Of a stretch of 64,000 nucleotides of DNA, positions 33,633 to 43,638 are shown one piece after another. Numbering within the stretch: the first letter of the stretch is position 1; each line of letters begins with the position of its first letter. This DNA is from Selenomonadaceae bacterium. GTDB lineage: Bacteria > Bacillota > Negativicutes > Selenomonadales > Selenomonadaceae. Under the pieces are notes generated by a model, which was not told where the DNA came from, made no database searches, and saw nothing but the letters and a program-made list of their open reading frames with translations. The stretch covers positions 16,619 to 80,618 of the forward strand of contig JAFVEM010000072.1 in assembly GCA_017476005.1 (NCBI GenBank). Direction: 5' to 3'. The translations under genes were made by a program, and so were the position numbers.

Positions 33633-34867
33633 CCCCCCCACATCCTTTCCGTCAGCCAAACTATAACGTATAGTCCCATGCCCACCAAAGCCCCTACTAG
33701 GGAGCCGTTGATGCGAATCATTTGCAAGTCGTCGGCGACTTTGGCTTCTACAAACTCCGTTAATTCATCGTCGCTAAACTCGCTGAGCCGAGCGCGAATC
33801 AGTTTTTCCACTACCTCATGGTGCTTGGTTAATTCGGCCGCCACGAAATTTTTCACCAAGCGATCAAAGCGGTTTTGCCAAGATTTTTTCTCGGCAAATT
33901 CCGCGATTTTTTGGTGAATAAACCTATCCAAGGAGAGTAGCCAAAAGGGATTTTTTCCTTTTAAATTCTCCTCCAACCAATTGGCCAGCCAGTCGCTGAA
34001 ATCAAGACGCGCGGTGAACTCGTCCTGAAAAGTTTGCAAGGCGCCGCGCAGTTCCGCATCGCTGTGTAAAGATCGGAGAAAATCTTGCACCGCCGTCATA
34101 ATTTCCGCGTAATCTGCGGAGTTTTCGTCTTGCATTTGGGTCAGCTTATGAGAAATTTTTTCGTTCAGGATCTCTAAGATTTTTTCATCGGTTAAGCCCA
34201 TAGAAGCCAAGACAAATGCGCGACCGGCAGAATCTCCTTCGTATTTTTGCCGCATTAGACGGATGCTCTCAAGGAGCATTTGTTGCAGTCCCGGCGAATT
34301 GTGGGCGGCGGTTATTACAGTTAGCAACGCCCCCAAAATCCGACGACTGTGTTTTTCCTCCGCTAAAATCACCAGCGAATCGGCCATAAGCCGATCCAGC
34401 CGCAGAGTGGCGATGCCTTCTCTTAAGGCCGGGGCTATAGTTGCCGTAAGTTTCCTAGTATCAATGGAGGCGGCAAAACCCAGCACCACTTCGCGAGCGA
34501 CGTTTATCAGTCTGTCCTCACCGCCGCGATGCTGTAGATAGTCGAGCATAAGTTCGGCGGTATCCTGTTTTTCCACTACTCCCATGATATTTTGGACGCT
34601 GAGCAAATCATTACCGGCGAAATCCACAATTGATTCCATAATGCGCTCCCGATTGCGGCGCAAAATTTCCGTCCGGTAAGCAATACCCAAGGGTTTCCGA
34701 AAGAGAGCCGTCACTGCAAACCAGTCTGCCAATCCGCCAATGGTAGCCGCGATAAAGCCGTGGTTTAGTAGCCCCCAGCCAAAACCGGCCTGTGCATAGG
34801 GTATGGTTCCCACGAGTCCTAAAGCGCTGGCCGTCAGCGCCAAAGTAGCTTTAAATTTTTTTTGCAA
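33629..34867 (-). CDS. DUF445 family membrane protein (first of pair)
   Basis: The 412-residue protein has the same layout as the next gene: N-terminal hydrophobic segment, GGLADWFAVTALFRKPLGI, a long helical middle part, and a final membrane segment (VGALVGMGLYVIVWL). The start is TTG at 34867, with AAGGAGA about 7 bases upstream. Tandem duplication of the family is clear; the two may form a complex. Function unknown. Confidence 0.88.
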   Translation of the reverse strand: MQKKFKATLALTASALGLVGTIPYAQAGFGWGLLNHGFIAATIGGLADWFAVTALFRKPLGIAYRTEILRRNRERIMESIVDFAGNDLLSVQNIMGVVEKQDTAELMLDYLQHRGGEDRLINVAREVVLGFAASIDTRKLTATIAPALREGIATLRLDRLMADSLVILAEEKHSRRILGALLTVITAAHNSPGLQQMLLESIRLMRQKYEGDSAGRAFVLASMGLTDEKILEILNEKISHKLTQMQDENSADYAEIMTAVQDFLRSLHSDAELRGALQTFQDEFTARLDFSDWLANWLEENLKGKNPFWLLSLDRFIHQKIAEFAEKKSWQNRFDRLVKNFVAAELTKHHEVVEKLIRARLSEFSDDELTEFVEAKVADDLQMIRINGSLVGALVGMGLYVIVWLTERMWGG

Positions 34868-34868
34868 G

Positions 34869-36435
34869 TCACCATCTCCTTTGCGTTTCCCTGCTACTTA
34901 GTATATTCTCTTTGCCCAGTAATTGCAGTTGCCCCATTTCTAATAATGACTTGAATTTGTTATACATGGGTACGTCAACAAAACATGACAACGCTAATTG
35001 CTGTTCGGTTTCTATTAACTCATCTATAGCTAAAGATTCTACAATTTTATGAAAATCAATGCGCTCCAACACTTTCTTGGTATATGGCCTTTTAGCATCT
35101 ACAAACGCTATACTTGGCAGGAATCTCTGAACCTTAGCAGAATTTAATAGGAGCATGGCTATATAGGCCATATCATAATCGTCAAAGCAAATGAAATAGC
35201 TGGTGTCATCCGTCATTACTGGCTTCCCATCGTTGGAATATAAAATGGAAAAAAGTGGCTGTTTATAGAAACCGCTTACACCTACTTTGTATCTTGAATA
35301 TGAATAATCGCCTACACCAAACATAGAAAAAGGAGGAGCGCCACGGTAAATTGAACTTTTTCTGCCCTCGAATAAGTCAATATTAGCATTTAGGTACGCC
35401 CATGTTTTCGGTGCGTCGTTGGCAAGATGTGCTGTTTCTTCGCGCGTTTTTTTTTTGTGTAACAATAACATATTTAGAAAAACAGTTAATGATGGGAGCC
35501 TTGAACATGCTACTCTTTATCAATGGGTAAACAAAACTATTCTCAATGTGAACCTCCTTTTTTTGTCCATTTTGCAATACCCCATTGCATAGAGTCAATT
35601 CCATTACTTTCGCACAATCGTGCTTTACTCCTTGGCGCCACTCAAATTGACAATATCCATTAAAATTTTCGGTTTCAATATCTAATTTGCTATAGAATTG
35701 TCCGGACGAATAGCCAAATTTCGATCTAATAGTTTCGGGATTTTCCAAATCATATACATTGCAAACATCAGGTGAAGCCATTTTGTCTGAAAGCTGTATT
35801 ATCAGCACACACCCCTTTGCATTTATGCCAAATACTTTGGAAGTATCGAAGTTTAGCATGTCGCATGACGAAAAATTAACATGGGTTCTCTTTAGTTCTT
35901 GGAACACGTTTCTGGCAACGGACGTTTTACAAAGCATAGCGATAACGGTATTAGTATTTCTGTATTCGCTTATTAACTGCAAAATGATATATTCGCATAT
36001 ATCAAAATTACCGGCTCCAGTTATGGCATCCAGCCCTTTCATCCTTTTAAAGTTAGTTTTTATGGGCAGGTTCTCTGAGTCAAGCACTGATAGCGTACTG
36101 TTAGTGACCCACGGAGGATTACCGATAATAAGTATTTGCCGTTTATCCTGTATCAATCCCTTTGAAGAAAAAGCAAAGAAGTCGGCATTAATTATTTTCA
36201 CTCTGCTATCTGTTATCTTCGTTTGGCAGACACTGCAGTATTCTTGATTTATATCGATTCCGTAATATTCATTGGCTTCAAATATCAAACTACTCTCCAG
36301 AAAGTTACCAATTCCGCATGTAGGTTCGACTACAGCCGAGGGGTTTATCTGACGATAGTCCCTGAGGTATGCACAGACCCGGTCAGCGAAATAAACAGGC
36401 GTCTGATAATCGCCATATTCGCGTTTACCGCTCAT
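34869..36435 (-). pseudogene. Adenine-specific DNA methyltransferase, frameshifted in an A10 tract
   Basis: Two overlapping frames make one protein. The first (36435 to about 35457) holds the methyltransferase core: VVEPTCGIGNF (SAM-binding motif I), YYGIDINQEY and the catalytic IIGNPPWVTN. The second (about 35456 to 34869) continues with TREETAHLANDAPKTW and the target-recognition region (FSMFGVGDYSYSRYKVGVSG). They are out of frame at ten T's on the plus strand (35447-35456). Nine or twelve A's would restore one frame of about 520 residues. It may be a phase-variable switch, a recent inactivation or a sequencing error. It is AT-richer than its neighbours, suggesting transfer. Confidence 0.82.
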
Positions 36436-36704
36436 AATTGACCACCCCATCAACGCGATTACCAAGGGTGATAACCCTTGCGTATTGTAACCGCCATTGC
36501 AGAGCATTACTAATGGTCAGATAACCCTGAATCGGAGGGTGAGCCAGAATTTCATCGGCAAGTTCGTTATTTATGTTCAATATATGTCCCTACAGCCTTT
36601 CCGTCAGTTACGCCTATAAGCTCGACGTGATTTTCAACGCTTTCCATTTCACAAAAACAAATTGCGGCTTCTATAAGTTCTTTTATCGTCAATATTGGTT
36701 TCAT
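36436..36704 (-). pseudogene. Remnant of a type II restriction endonuclease gene
   Basis: From the ATG at 36704 a 45-residue frame reads MKPILTIKELIEAAICF ... GVTDGKAVGTYIEHK and then stops. A following frame continues with NELADEILAHPPIQGYLTI and ARVITLGNRVDGVVNYER up to the methyltransferase start. The GVTDGKAVGTYIEHKF-like run resembles the N-terminus of some type II restriction enzymes. The two pieces total about 92 residues, so the gene is frameshifted and probably also deleted internally. GGGGAGG lies upstream of the ATG at long spacing. Confidence 0.5.
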
Positions 36705-36987
36705 AGTAATACAACTACCTCCCCTTTTCGCGTAGTCAAATCCCCTCGCCTATTGTATAACATCTTTTAGGTTTGTCAACTGATGATATACACACATTTG
36801 CCCCGGTGTATTTGTGCTACCAATTTCTTCTCCACCACAATTATACCCCGACGCACTGCAAAATTCAACCGCCAACAGGTAGCACCAAAAACATTTCAAA
36901 AAAATCATACTCTCAAGCAGGAATTTCGGGGAATAAGTACGAATGTTTAAATTTATTTCTCTGTAACTTAAAAAAGGGGGAACTCTC

Positions 36988-39900
36988 ATGAAGGGAATCA
37001 GTAAGACAAAAGAAAAGAAACTCTCGCGAGCCATTGCCGCCGCGCTTCTTGCCGGAACTTGCTTTAGCGCGGCGATACCGGCCTACGCCGCCGAACTGCC
37101 CGGCTTTTTTGACTGGCGGCGCGTCGATACTACGGACAGAAATTCGACAGCGGACAGTCTCAGCATTGTGCCGTCGGTGAGAGATCAGGGGCATTTTGGC
37201 ACCTGTTGGTCTTTCGGGGCGTTGGCCTCTTACGAATCAAGCTGGATGAGTCAGCTGAAAAAGGCAAGGGAGGCCGGAGAAAATGTGAACGTGTCTATGC
37301 CGGATTTTGCCGAGAGTTATCTAGCTTGGATGGCCTACGCTAAGGCCACCAATGAGGAGGACACGGATGCCATACCACGTTTTGTGGGAACTTTTAACCC
37401 CGAAGAGGGAGTGCATCCCATTTATGACCTCGGCGGATTTCTCTCTACCTCTGTGTTCACCATCTTGAATAAAGGGGTAGTGGCAGAGGCATCTGCTCCC
37501 TATCAGCGGTTCTTAACCGATTGGGCAAATATTCAAGCATCTACCAGCGACACTACCGCTTGGCAAGCTAAATGGCAGGCGCTGGCCGGCAATAAATCCT
37601 ACGGCGCTATCGCGGACACTATCACGCCGCTAGGTTCCCTGCACGACACCTATGTATTTCCCCAAGTATATTATCATGTACTCACGGACGACGAGATAAG
37701 CAATATTAAAAACCTGATAATGGAAAATGGTATCGTCGGAGTATCAAATGATGCTTCTATAGCGGCGCAAAGAGCCATTGCCACTAACGGCGGCTGGTAC
37801 AGCACAACCCCCAGAGCCAATCACGCCCAGAGCCTTGTGGGGTGGGATGATGATTATGTGTTTAAGGTCAAAGCTGCCGACGGCAGTACTCTCAAGGGCG
37901 CTTTCATCATGCGGAACAGTTGGGGAGATGAGTGGGGCAATCAAGGCTATCAATACATATCGTATCGCGATATGTCCCTGTCCAATTTTTATTTCCACAA
38001 CGCCGAACTTGATCCCCTACGCTATACCATAAATGCCAATCACGCCCCGGCAACGGAGAACACCAATGGGGGAGCAAGGGCTGCCAGTGAGTCCATTGCC
38101 GCCTCCTTTGCCGCCGGCAAAAATCATTTCCTGAAGGGCGTGATGTTCTATGCCTCCGCCAACAACATGAAGTACGCTATCAACGTGCATACCGGTTCTG
38201 CTCCAGGCGCAGGAACTACGCTTTACACCCAATCGGGAACATTTGGCGAAGATGGTCTAGCCAAATACGCAGGTTTTCGCACCGTGGATTTGGATAAGTA
38301 TGTGCTTCTCCCGCAAGGGCAGGAATATGTGGTGGAGGTGACTACAACCGACACGGAGGGCGGAAGCGCCCAATTTGCCTATCAAAAAACTGCTTACAAT
38401 TACGGCGGCTACGGCCTGACCTTTGCTTACAATTCGACCACCGGCGCTTGGGAACATGACAACAACGCTCTTCGTGTTTTTCTCAATGCTCGCGGTAAAG
38501 AAACAAATCTTGCCAACGGCGGCGATTTTACCGTGGCTTACTTGGATGATACGGACAGCGACCACTCCTCCGTTATAAACCTAGGTAGCAGTACCGAACT
38601 TTACGGCACGGATGCCGCCCATCCCAATCGCAAAACTTTGTCGAATATGACGGTGGATTTATCTGCCGATGTCGCCAATTTCTACGGCGGCACCATCACC
38701 GGGGAAGGGGCAGTCGTAAAGACCGGCGCCGGAAGTTTAATTCTCACGGGAGCCAATACCCACATGGGTCTTACCACGGTAAACGAAGGGACGCTGGCCA
38801 TTAACGGCAGTGTGGCAGGCGATGCCGCAACTACCGGGACGGGCGTTCTCATGGGGAGCGGCAAAATCGGCGGCACCTTGAACAATCAAAATGTGGTCAT
38901 AGCAGGGTATGGCGGCGAGGGAAATCTTACCGTTAAAAATCTCAACAGCGAAGGCGGCACCTTGGTGACTTATGTGGGCGACAGCGGCAACACGAAATTT
39001 GTCGTGGAAAACACAGCCAAGGTCGATGGCGCCATGGTACAGGCGGTAAATGACAACGGCTATGTGGCTCTCCCCGGGGAATACGAAATTGTGAACGCCG
39101 GGACTTTAACCGGGACGGTGGCTAACGACCAAAATAATCCTTTCGCCGTTTCGGATCTCGTCGAACAATACGGCGAAGCGTCGGGGAATATTTTAAAAGT
39201 CAAGGCTGTGACCACCGATAATTTAGCCGGAGCAACCGCCGAGGAACGAGCAACCCTGCAAGCCATGGGGGAAATGAGTAAAAATTTGGACGTTACCCGA
39301 CGCGAGGAGATGCGAACCTTATTTTCATTGGATGCCGCCTCGGCCAAAAAAGCTCTCGCGGAGATTGGCTCCGCCGACGCGCCCCAAATTATGACCATGG
39401 CGCAACAAAGCGTGGTTTCCGCCGAGGCCATCAGCGACCGCCTTACTACTGCTTTTTCGCTGGCTCCCGTTAATATGTCTGTGCCGTCTAACAATTTAAG
39501 CGACAGCGAGGCAGAAAATGCGGTGACAGTCCCCGTTGATATGCCCGTTGCCACCGTAAGCGATGGCTGGGTGAAATTCACGAAGCACTGGGGGGACATG
39601 AAAAGCGGCGCGAATTATCACGGTAGCGCCATTTCCGGCGGTTATGACCGCGCCGTGAATCCCTATTGGCGCGTTGGGACTTTTATTTCCTACAACGATA
39701 TGAGTTACGGGGCTGAATCTGCCGCCGGCAGTGTCTATGATACCCGTTTTGGTTTTTACGCCGGGTATCACCAGAATGCCGATGACGGTTATCTCTTTAT
39801 AGATTACGGCTGGCAACGCAACCGACTAGCGCGTAGCGTTATGGGTATGACCGCCTCCGCCGCCTACAACAGTCATTTGATTGAACTGGGGGGCGAATAC

Positions 39901-40347
39901 AAACACGACCTCCATGCTGCGGACGGCAAAATTTGGCACGTCAGTCCTTTTGTGGGTGGGCAAATTTCCCATCTTACCCAAGGCAGTTACGGCGAAACGG
40001 GAGCCGGTGTATTTAATCAAAACGTGGCCTCCCAAAGCAATACTTATTTTGCCCTGCAAACGGGTTTAGAGTTTAAACGCTATGTAAATAAGGGCAGTTA
40101 CGGCTTGCGCCTTGGGGTAAAACACGCCTTTAGCGGCGCGGATCCCTCCATCAATTTCCACTACGAGGGCAATCCCGGCAGTACCTACACCCTCAAGGGC
40201 AGTCAAGACAAAACTCATTTTGTGATGAGTCTCACGGGGGACACGGAGTTTAAGCGTGGTTGGATTTTAGGCGGAGATTTGCGTTTTCAGAAGGGCGGCC
40301 ACGATAGGGATTTGGCGGCTTCGATGATGATTAGGCGAGTGTGGTAA
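36988..40347 (+). CDS. Autotransporter with papain-like (C1) cysteine peptidase passenger
   Basis: The 1119-residue protein has a signal peptide (cleavage after AYA, about residue 34), then a C1A-like peptidase domain (about 38-345). The active site has Gln67 and Cys73 in RDQGHFGTCWSFG, a His in NHAQSLVGWDDD and an Asn in RNSWGDEWG. A beta domain follows (about 350-510), then an autotransporter beta-helix stretch with TGAGSLILTGAN and VNEGTLAINGSV. The C-terminal beta-barrel (about 850-1119) ends in the aromatic residue Trp of MMIRRVW. It is exported and inserted in the outer membrane (type V secretion). AAGGGGGGAA precedes the ATG. The 5' spacer (36705-36987) shows no other gene. Confidence 0.93.
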   Translation: MKGISKTKEKKLSRAIAAALLAGTCFSAAIPAYAAELPGFFDWRRVDTTDRNSTADSLSIVPSVRDQGHFGTCWSFGALASYESSWMSQLKKAREAGENVNVSMPDFAESYLAWMAYAKATNEEDTDAIPRFVGTFNPEEGVHPIYDLGGFLSTSVFTILNKGVVAEASAPYQRFLTDWANIQASTSDTTAWQAKWQALAGNKSYGAIADTITPLGSLHDTYVFPQVYYHVLTDDEISNIKNLIMENGIVGVSNDASIAAQRAIATNGGWYSTTPRANHAQSLVGWDDDYVFKVKAADGSTLKGAFIMRNSWGDEWGNQGYQYISYRDMSLSNFYFHNAELDPLRYTINANHAPATENTNGGARAASESIAASFAAGKNHFLKGVMFYASANNMKYAINVHTGSAPGAGTTLYTQSGTFGEDGLAKYAGFRTVDLDKYVLLPQGQEYVVEVTTTDTEGGSAQFAYQKTAYNYGGYGLTFAYNSTTGAWEHDNNALRVFLNARGKETNLANGGDFTVAYLDDTDSDHSSVINLGSSTELYGTDAAHPNRKTLSNMTVDLSADVANFYGGTITGEGAVVKTGAGSLILTGANTHMGLTTVNEGTLAINGSVAGDAATTGTGVLMGSGKIGGTLNNQNVVIAGYGGEGNLTVKNLNSEGGTLVTYVGDSGNTKFVVENTAKVDGAMVQAVNDNGYVALPGEYEIVNAGTLTGTVANDQNNPFAVSDLVEQYGEASGNILKVKAVTTDNLAGATAEERATLQAMGEMSKNLDVTRREEMRTLFSLDAASAKKALAEIGSADAPQIMTMAQQSVVSAEAISDRLTTAFSLAPVNMSVPSNNLSDSEAENAVTVPVDMPVATVSDGWVKFTKHWGDMKSGANYHGSAISGGYDRAVNPYWRVGTFISYNDMSYGAESAAGSVYDTRFGFYAGYHQNADDGYLFIDYGWQRNRLARSVMGMTASAAYNSHLIELGGEYKHDLHAADGKIWHVSPFVGGQISHLTQGSYGETGAGVFNQNVASQSNTYFALQTGLEFKRYVNKGSYGLRLGVKHAFSGADPSINFHYEGNPGSTYTLKGSQDKTHFVMSLTGDTEFKRGWILGGDLRFQKGGHDRDLAASMMIRRVW

Positions 40348-40380
40348 TGGGACACACATACACCCTTGAATAATAACGAT

Positions 40381-40419
40381 GGGGCTGTCGCACATAATTA
40401 CCGTGTGGCAGCCCCTTTT
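40381..40419 (+). terminator. Terminator after the autotransporter gene
   Basis: GGGGCTGTCGCAC and GTGTGGCAGCCCC form a stem followed by TTTT, in the space between convergent genes. It may serve both directions. Confidence 0.8.
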
Positions 40420-40437
40420 GGCTATGTGTTTGTGTAT

Positions 40438-41403
40438 TCATACCTTGCCCTTGAGCAGGGAAATGAGGTAGTCCGTATGCTTTTCTTTACCCACCGAATT
40501 AAGGTGGTAGAGGGTATCATAAAAATTTTCCGCCTCGTATAGACAATCCGTGTATTCTCCCAAGACTTCCACGCCTTGTGCCTGATAAAATGTTTTAATG
40601 CCCTCAATAGCCGTTAAATCTTGGTCATGAAAGGCTTTGTCTTTCCAAAGATAATTCGGCCATGTAACATAAACCGTTATGTGTTGCTCCCGGCAAAAAG
40701 CAAAGAAGCTGCCAAATTCTTCCTTGGCATCTTCTGTGGGGATCGGCGTTTCCTTAAATACTCGGGCGACAATCTTAGATTTTAAGACCCCGGGCGATTG
40801 GCTCTTAGCCGCCAGATTGTTTAGCATATCGCCGTTTTGATTCAAATACTTGCTGTCGTAACTGCCTGTACGTCTGGCAGGGGGCACCAAACGGCATTTT
40901 ACCCCCCACAACAAATCCAGCGGATTACATCGGTAGATGAAGGCGATTTTCTCCGGCCAAGATAAGGCCATGTAGGCGGCTTTATCATAAGCTGTTAAGT
41001 AAGTAAGATACGTTTCGTCCCATTCATATTTGTGCCAAGTGTAGATGGGATACTCCAACGGCAACACAACAATGTCTCCGGGTTGCATAGAGGCCGCCGC
41101 TCGATGCAAAATATAGAACGACAAACCGGCATGCAAGCCGAAATTGACGGTAGGTATGCCAAGTTCCTCCTCTATTCGCGCCGTATTGACGCCGAATAGG
41201 GTATTGGAACCGGACACAAAAAGGATTTTCCTGCCTGTTATGGAGCGAGCGTAGGTTTCTTTTTTCTGCCACCATTCATCAAGATAGCGTTCTTGCTCCG
41301 TAGGCACTCCCAAGTTGAGCCAAAACAACAGTGGTTGGACAACCAGCAGGAAGAAGAGGGCGCCGGCCGGAAAGAGCAGCAGACAACGCTTGTAAATATC
41401 CAT
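40438..41403 (-). CDS. Membrane-anchored SGNH-like protein, partner of MBOAT acyltransferase
   Basis: The product is about 321 residues from the ATG at 41403, with GGAGGG 9 bases upstream. An N-terminal hydrophobic segment (5-30) is followed by a periplasmic domain with ILFVSGSNTLFGVNT near residue 61 (an SGNH block I-like motif) and a C-terminal YHLNSVGKEKH with the possible catalytic His. Such proteins pair with MBOAT acyltransferases (as in AlgI/AlgJ/AlgX or DltB/DltD) to acylate surface polymers. It lies 16 bases downstream of the MBOAT gene. Confidence 0.7.
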   Translation of the reverse strand: MDIYKRCLLLFPAGALFFLLVVQPLLFWLNLGVPTEQERYLDEWWQKKETYARSITGRKILFVSGSNTLFGVNTARIEEELGIPTVNFGLHAGLSFYILHRAAASMQPGDIVVLPLEYPIYTWHKYEWDETYLTYLTAYDKAAYMALSWPEKIAFIYRCNPLDLLWGVKCRLVPPARRTGSYDSKYLNQNGDMLNNLAAKSQSPGVLKSKIVARVFKETPIPTEDAKEEFGSFFAFCREQHITVYVTWPNYLWKDKAFHDQDLTAIEGIKTFYQAQGVEVLGEYTDCLYEAENFYDTLYHLNSVGKEKHTDYLISLLKGKV

Positions 41404-41418
41404 AGCCAACAGCCCTCC

Positions 41419-42882
41419 TTAAAATTGGAAATACAGAAATTCCGAGGCTTCTTGCCCCAACCATACAGCGGTCAAAGCAAACACTATGCCCAAAGCGCCG
41501 GCCATAATTTGCAAAATGCGTGGTTGTTTAGTCGCTTTTTCCATGAGTTGCAGAGGATTAGGTGCGAAAAATACAACGGCCGCCAGTAGTGTGAGCCAGC
41601 CGATTTGTTTCGCCAACGAGGCATTCATCGCCCACGGTATAAAACTAACGCCCCAGCCGTGCAAAAAGCCCAGTTGTTTTTCATAAAATCCACCATTGGG
41701 CAGAGCGAAACTTTGTATGTCGGTCATGGAAGCTAGGACAGCTAGGGCATCCCCCACAGATGCGGCGCGGAAAAACACCCAGCATACTACCACGCACAGA
41801 AAAGTTAAGCCCCAGTTACATGCTTTGGGGAGGGTGATATGGAACCTGCGCCACTGATGATTTATCATCAGGAAAACTCCGTGGAGACCGCCCCAAAAGA
41901 CGAACGTCCATCCGGCTCCATGCCACAGGCCGATGATGAGCATACTGACGAACAGGTTTCGCATCTTTTGAAATTCGCCGTGCCGATTGCCTCCTAGGGG
42001 AATATAGAGATAATCCCGTACCCACAGCCCTAAAGTCATGTGCCAGCGCCGCCAAAAATCAATTATGTTGCTGGCCTGATAGGGTGAATTGAAATTCACG
42101 GGGAGTTTCAGGTTAAACATCAGCCCTAACCCTAGGGCCATTTCGCTATACCCGGAAAAATCAAAGTACAGTTGGAAGGTGTAGGATACCGCGCCTATCC
42201 ACCCTTCCAGAAAAGTCAGCGTCTCCGGCCGGGAAAAAACATTCGCCACCCAAGGCGAAAGACTGTCGGCGATGACTACTTTCTTGAACAGCCCCATGGT
42301 GAAGAGGCATATCCCCATGGCCACGTTTTTGTAGTCGAGGACGTAATTCTTGGCCGCCGTGAATTGGGGCATCATTTCCTTGTGGTTAATGATGGGGCCG
42401 GCGATGAGATGAGGGAAGATGGTCACAAATTCGCAATAGGTCAGGAATGTATCGTTTTTGGTTTCCCGGCGATATATATCCACGAGGTAGGCCGTTTGGG
42501 TGAAAGTGAAAAAGGAAATGCCCAAAGGCAGGACGATTTCCGGCACGGAAAAATGGCTCCCGGCCACAGTATTCACCGTGTCTAAGAAGAAGCCGGTGTA
42601 TTTAAAGAAGCCTAGGAGCAGGACGTTGCCGGTGATGCCGCCGATAAGCCAGCCCTTGCCGCCGGGACTTGCCTCGATGCGTCGCCCCACGCCGTAGTTA
42701 AAGCAGATGGAAGCAAAGAGTAGCGGCACATAACGCCAGTCCCACCAGCCGTAAAAGAGGAAGGAAGCCAGCGTGAGCCAGAATATAGCCGCCCTTAGGC
42801 CGATTCTCTTGGCGGCTTGGTAGAAAATCAAGAAGGTAACGGGGAGGAATAGGAAGATAAATTCATACGAGTTGAACAGCAT
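41419..42882 (-). CDS. MBOAT-family O-acyltransferase (AlgI-like)
   Basis: The product is 487 residues from the ATG at 42882, with AAAGGAGA upstream. Many membrane helices and the AlgI signature WRRWHMTLGLWVRDYLYIP are present. The catalytic His lies in IIGLWHGAGWTFVFWGGLHG. It transfers acyl groups across the membrane to a polysaccharide or other envelope polymer, with the SGNH-like partner. No alginate or teichoic-acid genes are nearby, so the acceptor is unknown. Confidence 0.93.
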   Translation of the reverse strand: MLFNSYEFIFLFLPVTFLIFYQAAKRIGLRAAIFWLTLASFLFYGWWDWRYVPLLFASICFNYGVGRRIEASPGGKGWLIGGITGNVLLLGFFKYTGFFLDTVNTVAGSHFSVPEIVLPLGISFFTFTQTAYLVDIYRRETKNDTFLTYCEFVTIFPHLIAGPIINHKEMMPQFTAAKNYVLDYKNVAMGICLFTMGLFKKVVIADSLSPWVANVFSRPETLTFLEGWIGAVSYTFQLYFDFSGYSEMALGLGLMFNLKLPVNFNSPYQASNIIDFWRRWHMTLGLWVRDYLYIPLGGNRHGEFQKMRNLFVSMLIIGLWHGAGWTFVFWGGLHGVFLMINHQWRRFHITLPKACNWGLTFLCVVVCWVFFRAASVGDALAVLASMTDIQSFALPNGGFYEKQLGFLHGWGVSFIPWAMNASLAKQIGWLTLLAAVVFFAPNPLQLMEKATKQPRILQIMAGALGIVFALTAVWLGQEASEFLYFQF

Positions 42883-43064
42883 ACCGCGAAGTCTCCTTTC
42901 ATAACTCCGCAAGCATACCACAGCTGCCCCCCCCTGCAAGACATTTTTAGAGGAAATATCTCACTGACAAAGACTGATTGCCGGAAGTATAGCCGCCGCC
43001 CACAAGTTGGCCATATATGCAGCCATCATAGGCGGCGTAATTCTCTTTGGATCTTCCCAGTTAC

Positions 43065-43397
43065 TCAGGCTGCTTGAAGCTGGGATAATGTTTTGCGATA
43101 AGCATCGGTATCAACTTTAACCAACGTAACAAACGCCCCGATGGAATATTCGTCAGGTTCCACAATGACTTGGCTGATGGGGGTGGGGGTGTTTACTTTG
43201 TTGGTAAAGGGATGCGCCAAAACGCCGGCTTTATGATCTTCATAGCTCGCCAACATTCCGGCCAAGGCATCTTCGGCCATTTCCATCGCTTCGTATAGAG
43301 TTTCTCCTTGGGTAACGGCTCCTTGCACATCAGGAAATTCCACCACATACCCTCCCTCTTTTGCCTCGTAGAAAATGGCAGGATATACATACTGCAT
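43065..43397 (-). CDS. hicB: HicB-family antitoxin
   Basis: The 110-residue protein from the ATG at 43397 (GGAGG 8 bases upstream) has YPAIFYEAKEGGYVVEFPDVQGAVTQGETLYEAMEMA (in parts), the HicB RNase-H-like fold. A longer C-terminal part probably binds DNA. It overlaps nothing and follows the HicA toxin gene by 18 bases. It should neutralise the HicA toxin. Confidence 0.92.
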   Translation of the reverse strand: MQYVYPAIFYEAKEGGYVVEFPDVQGAVTQGETLYEAMEMAEDALAGMLASYEDHKAGVLAHPFTNKVNTPTPISQVIVEPDEYSIGAFVTLVKVDTDAYRKTLSQLQAA

Positions 43398-43415
43398 ACT
43401 TATTACCTCCATATT

Positions 43416-43595
43416 TTACAAACCTAACATCTTTTTTATTCTCTCCGCTGTTCCCGTTTTTATTTCTTGACCATCGTGCCTAGAAACTGGGGCAATGGCT
43501 CCCGTCTTGGGATTTAACCAGTGTTCATGCTTACTGCCGCCTATAGGATAACACCCTAACCGTCGTAATAAGCGTTTGAACTCTGCAACCTTCAT
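43416..43595 (-). CDS. hicA: HicA-family toxin (mRNA interferase)
   Basis: A 59-residue frame from ATG at 43595 reads MKVAEFKRLLRRLGCYPIGG, then SKHEHWLNP, with the HicA core: a dsRBD-like fold and the catalytic His in the GGSKHEHW region. It ends KTGTAERIKKMLGL. It should cleave mRNA and act as the toxin of the pair with HicB at 43065-43397. The gene order is toxin then antitoxin, as usual. Confidence 0.92.
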   Translation of the reverse strand: MKVAEFKRLLRRLGCYPIGGSKHEHWLNPKTGAIAPVSRHDGQEIKTGTAERIKKMLGL

Positions 43596-43638
43596 TTGTA
43601 CATCACTCCCTAGTCAGCTAAAATTCCAAGGCAGTGCT

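Noticed and set aside
36773..36991. 72-residue plus-strand frame upstream of the autotransporter
   Set aside because: It lies in an AT-rich untranslated region, has no ribosome-binding site and ends at the autotransporter start.
42940..43064. Short frames between the MBOAT gene and hicB
   Set aside because: Several short frames exist but none has both a start with a ribosome-binding site and a recognisable pattern.
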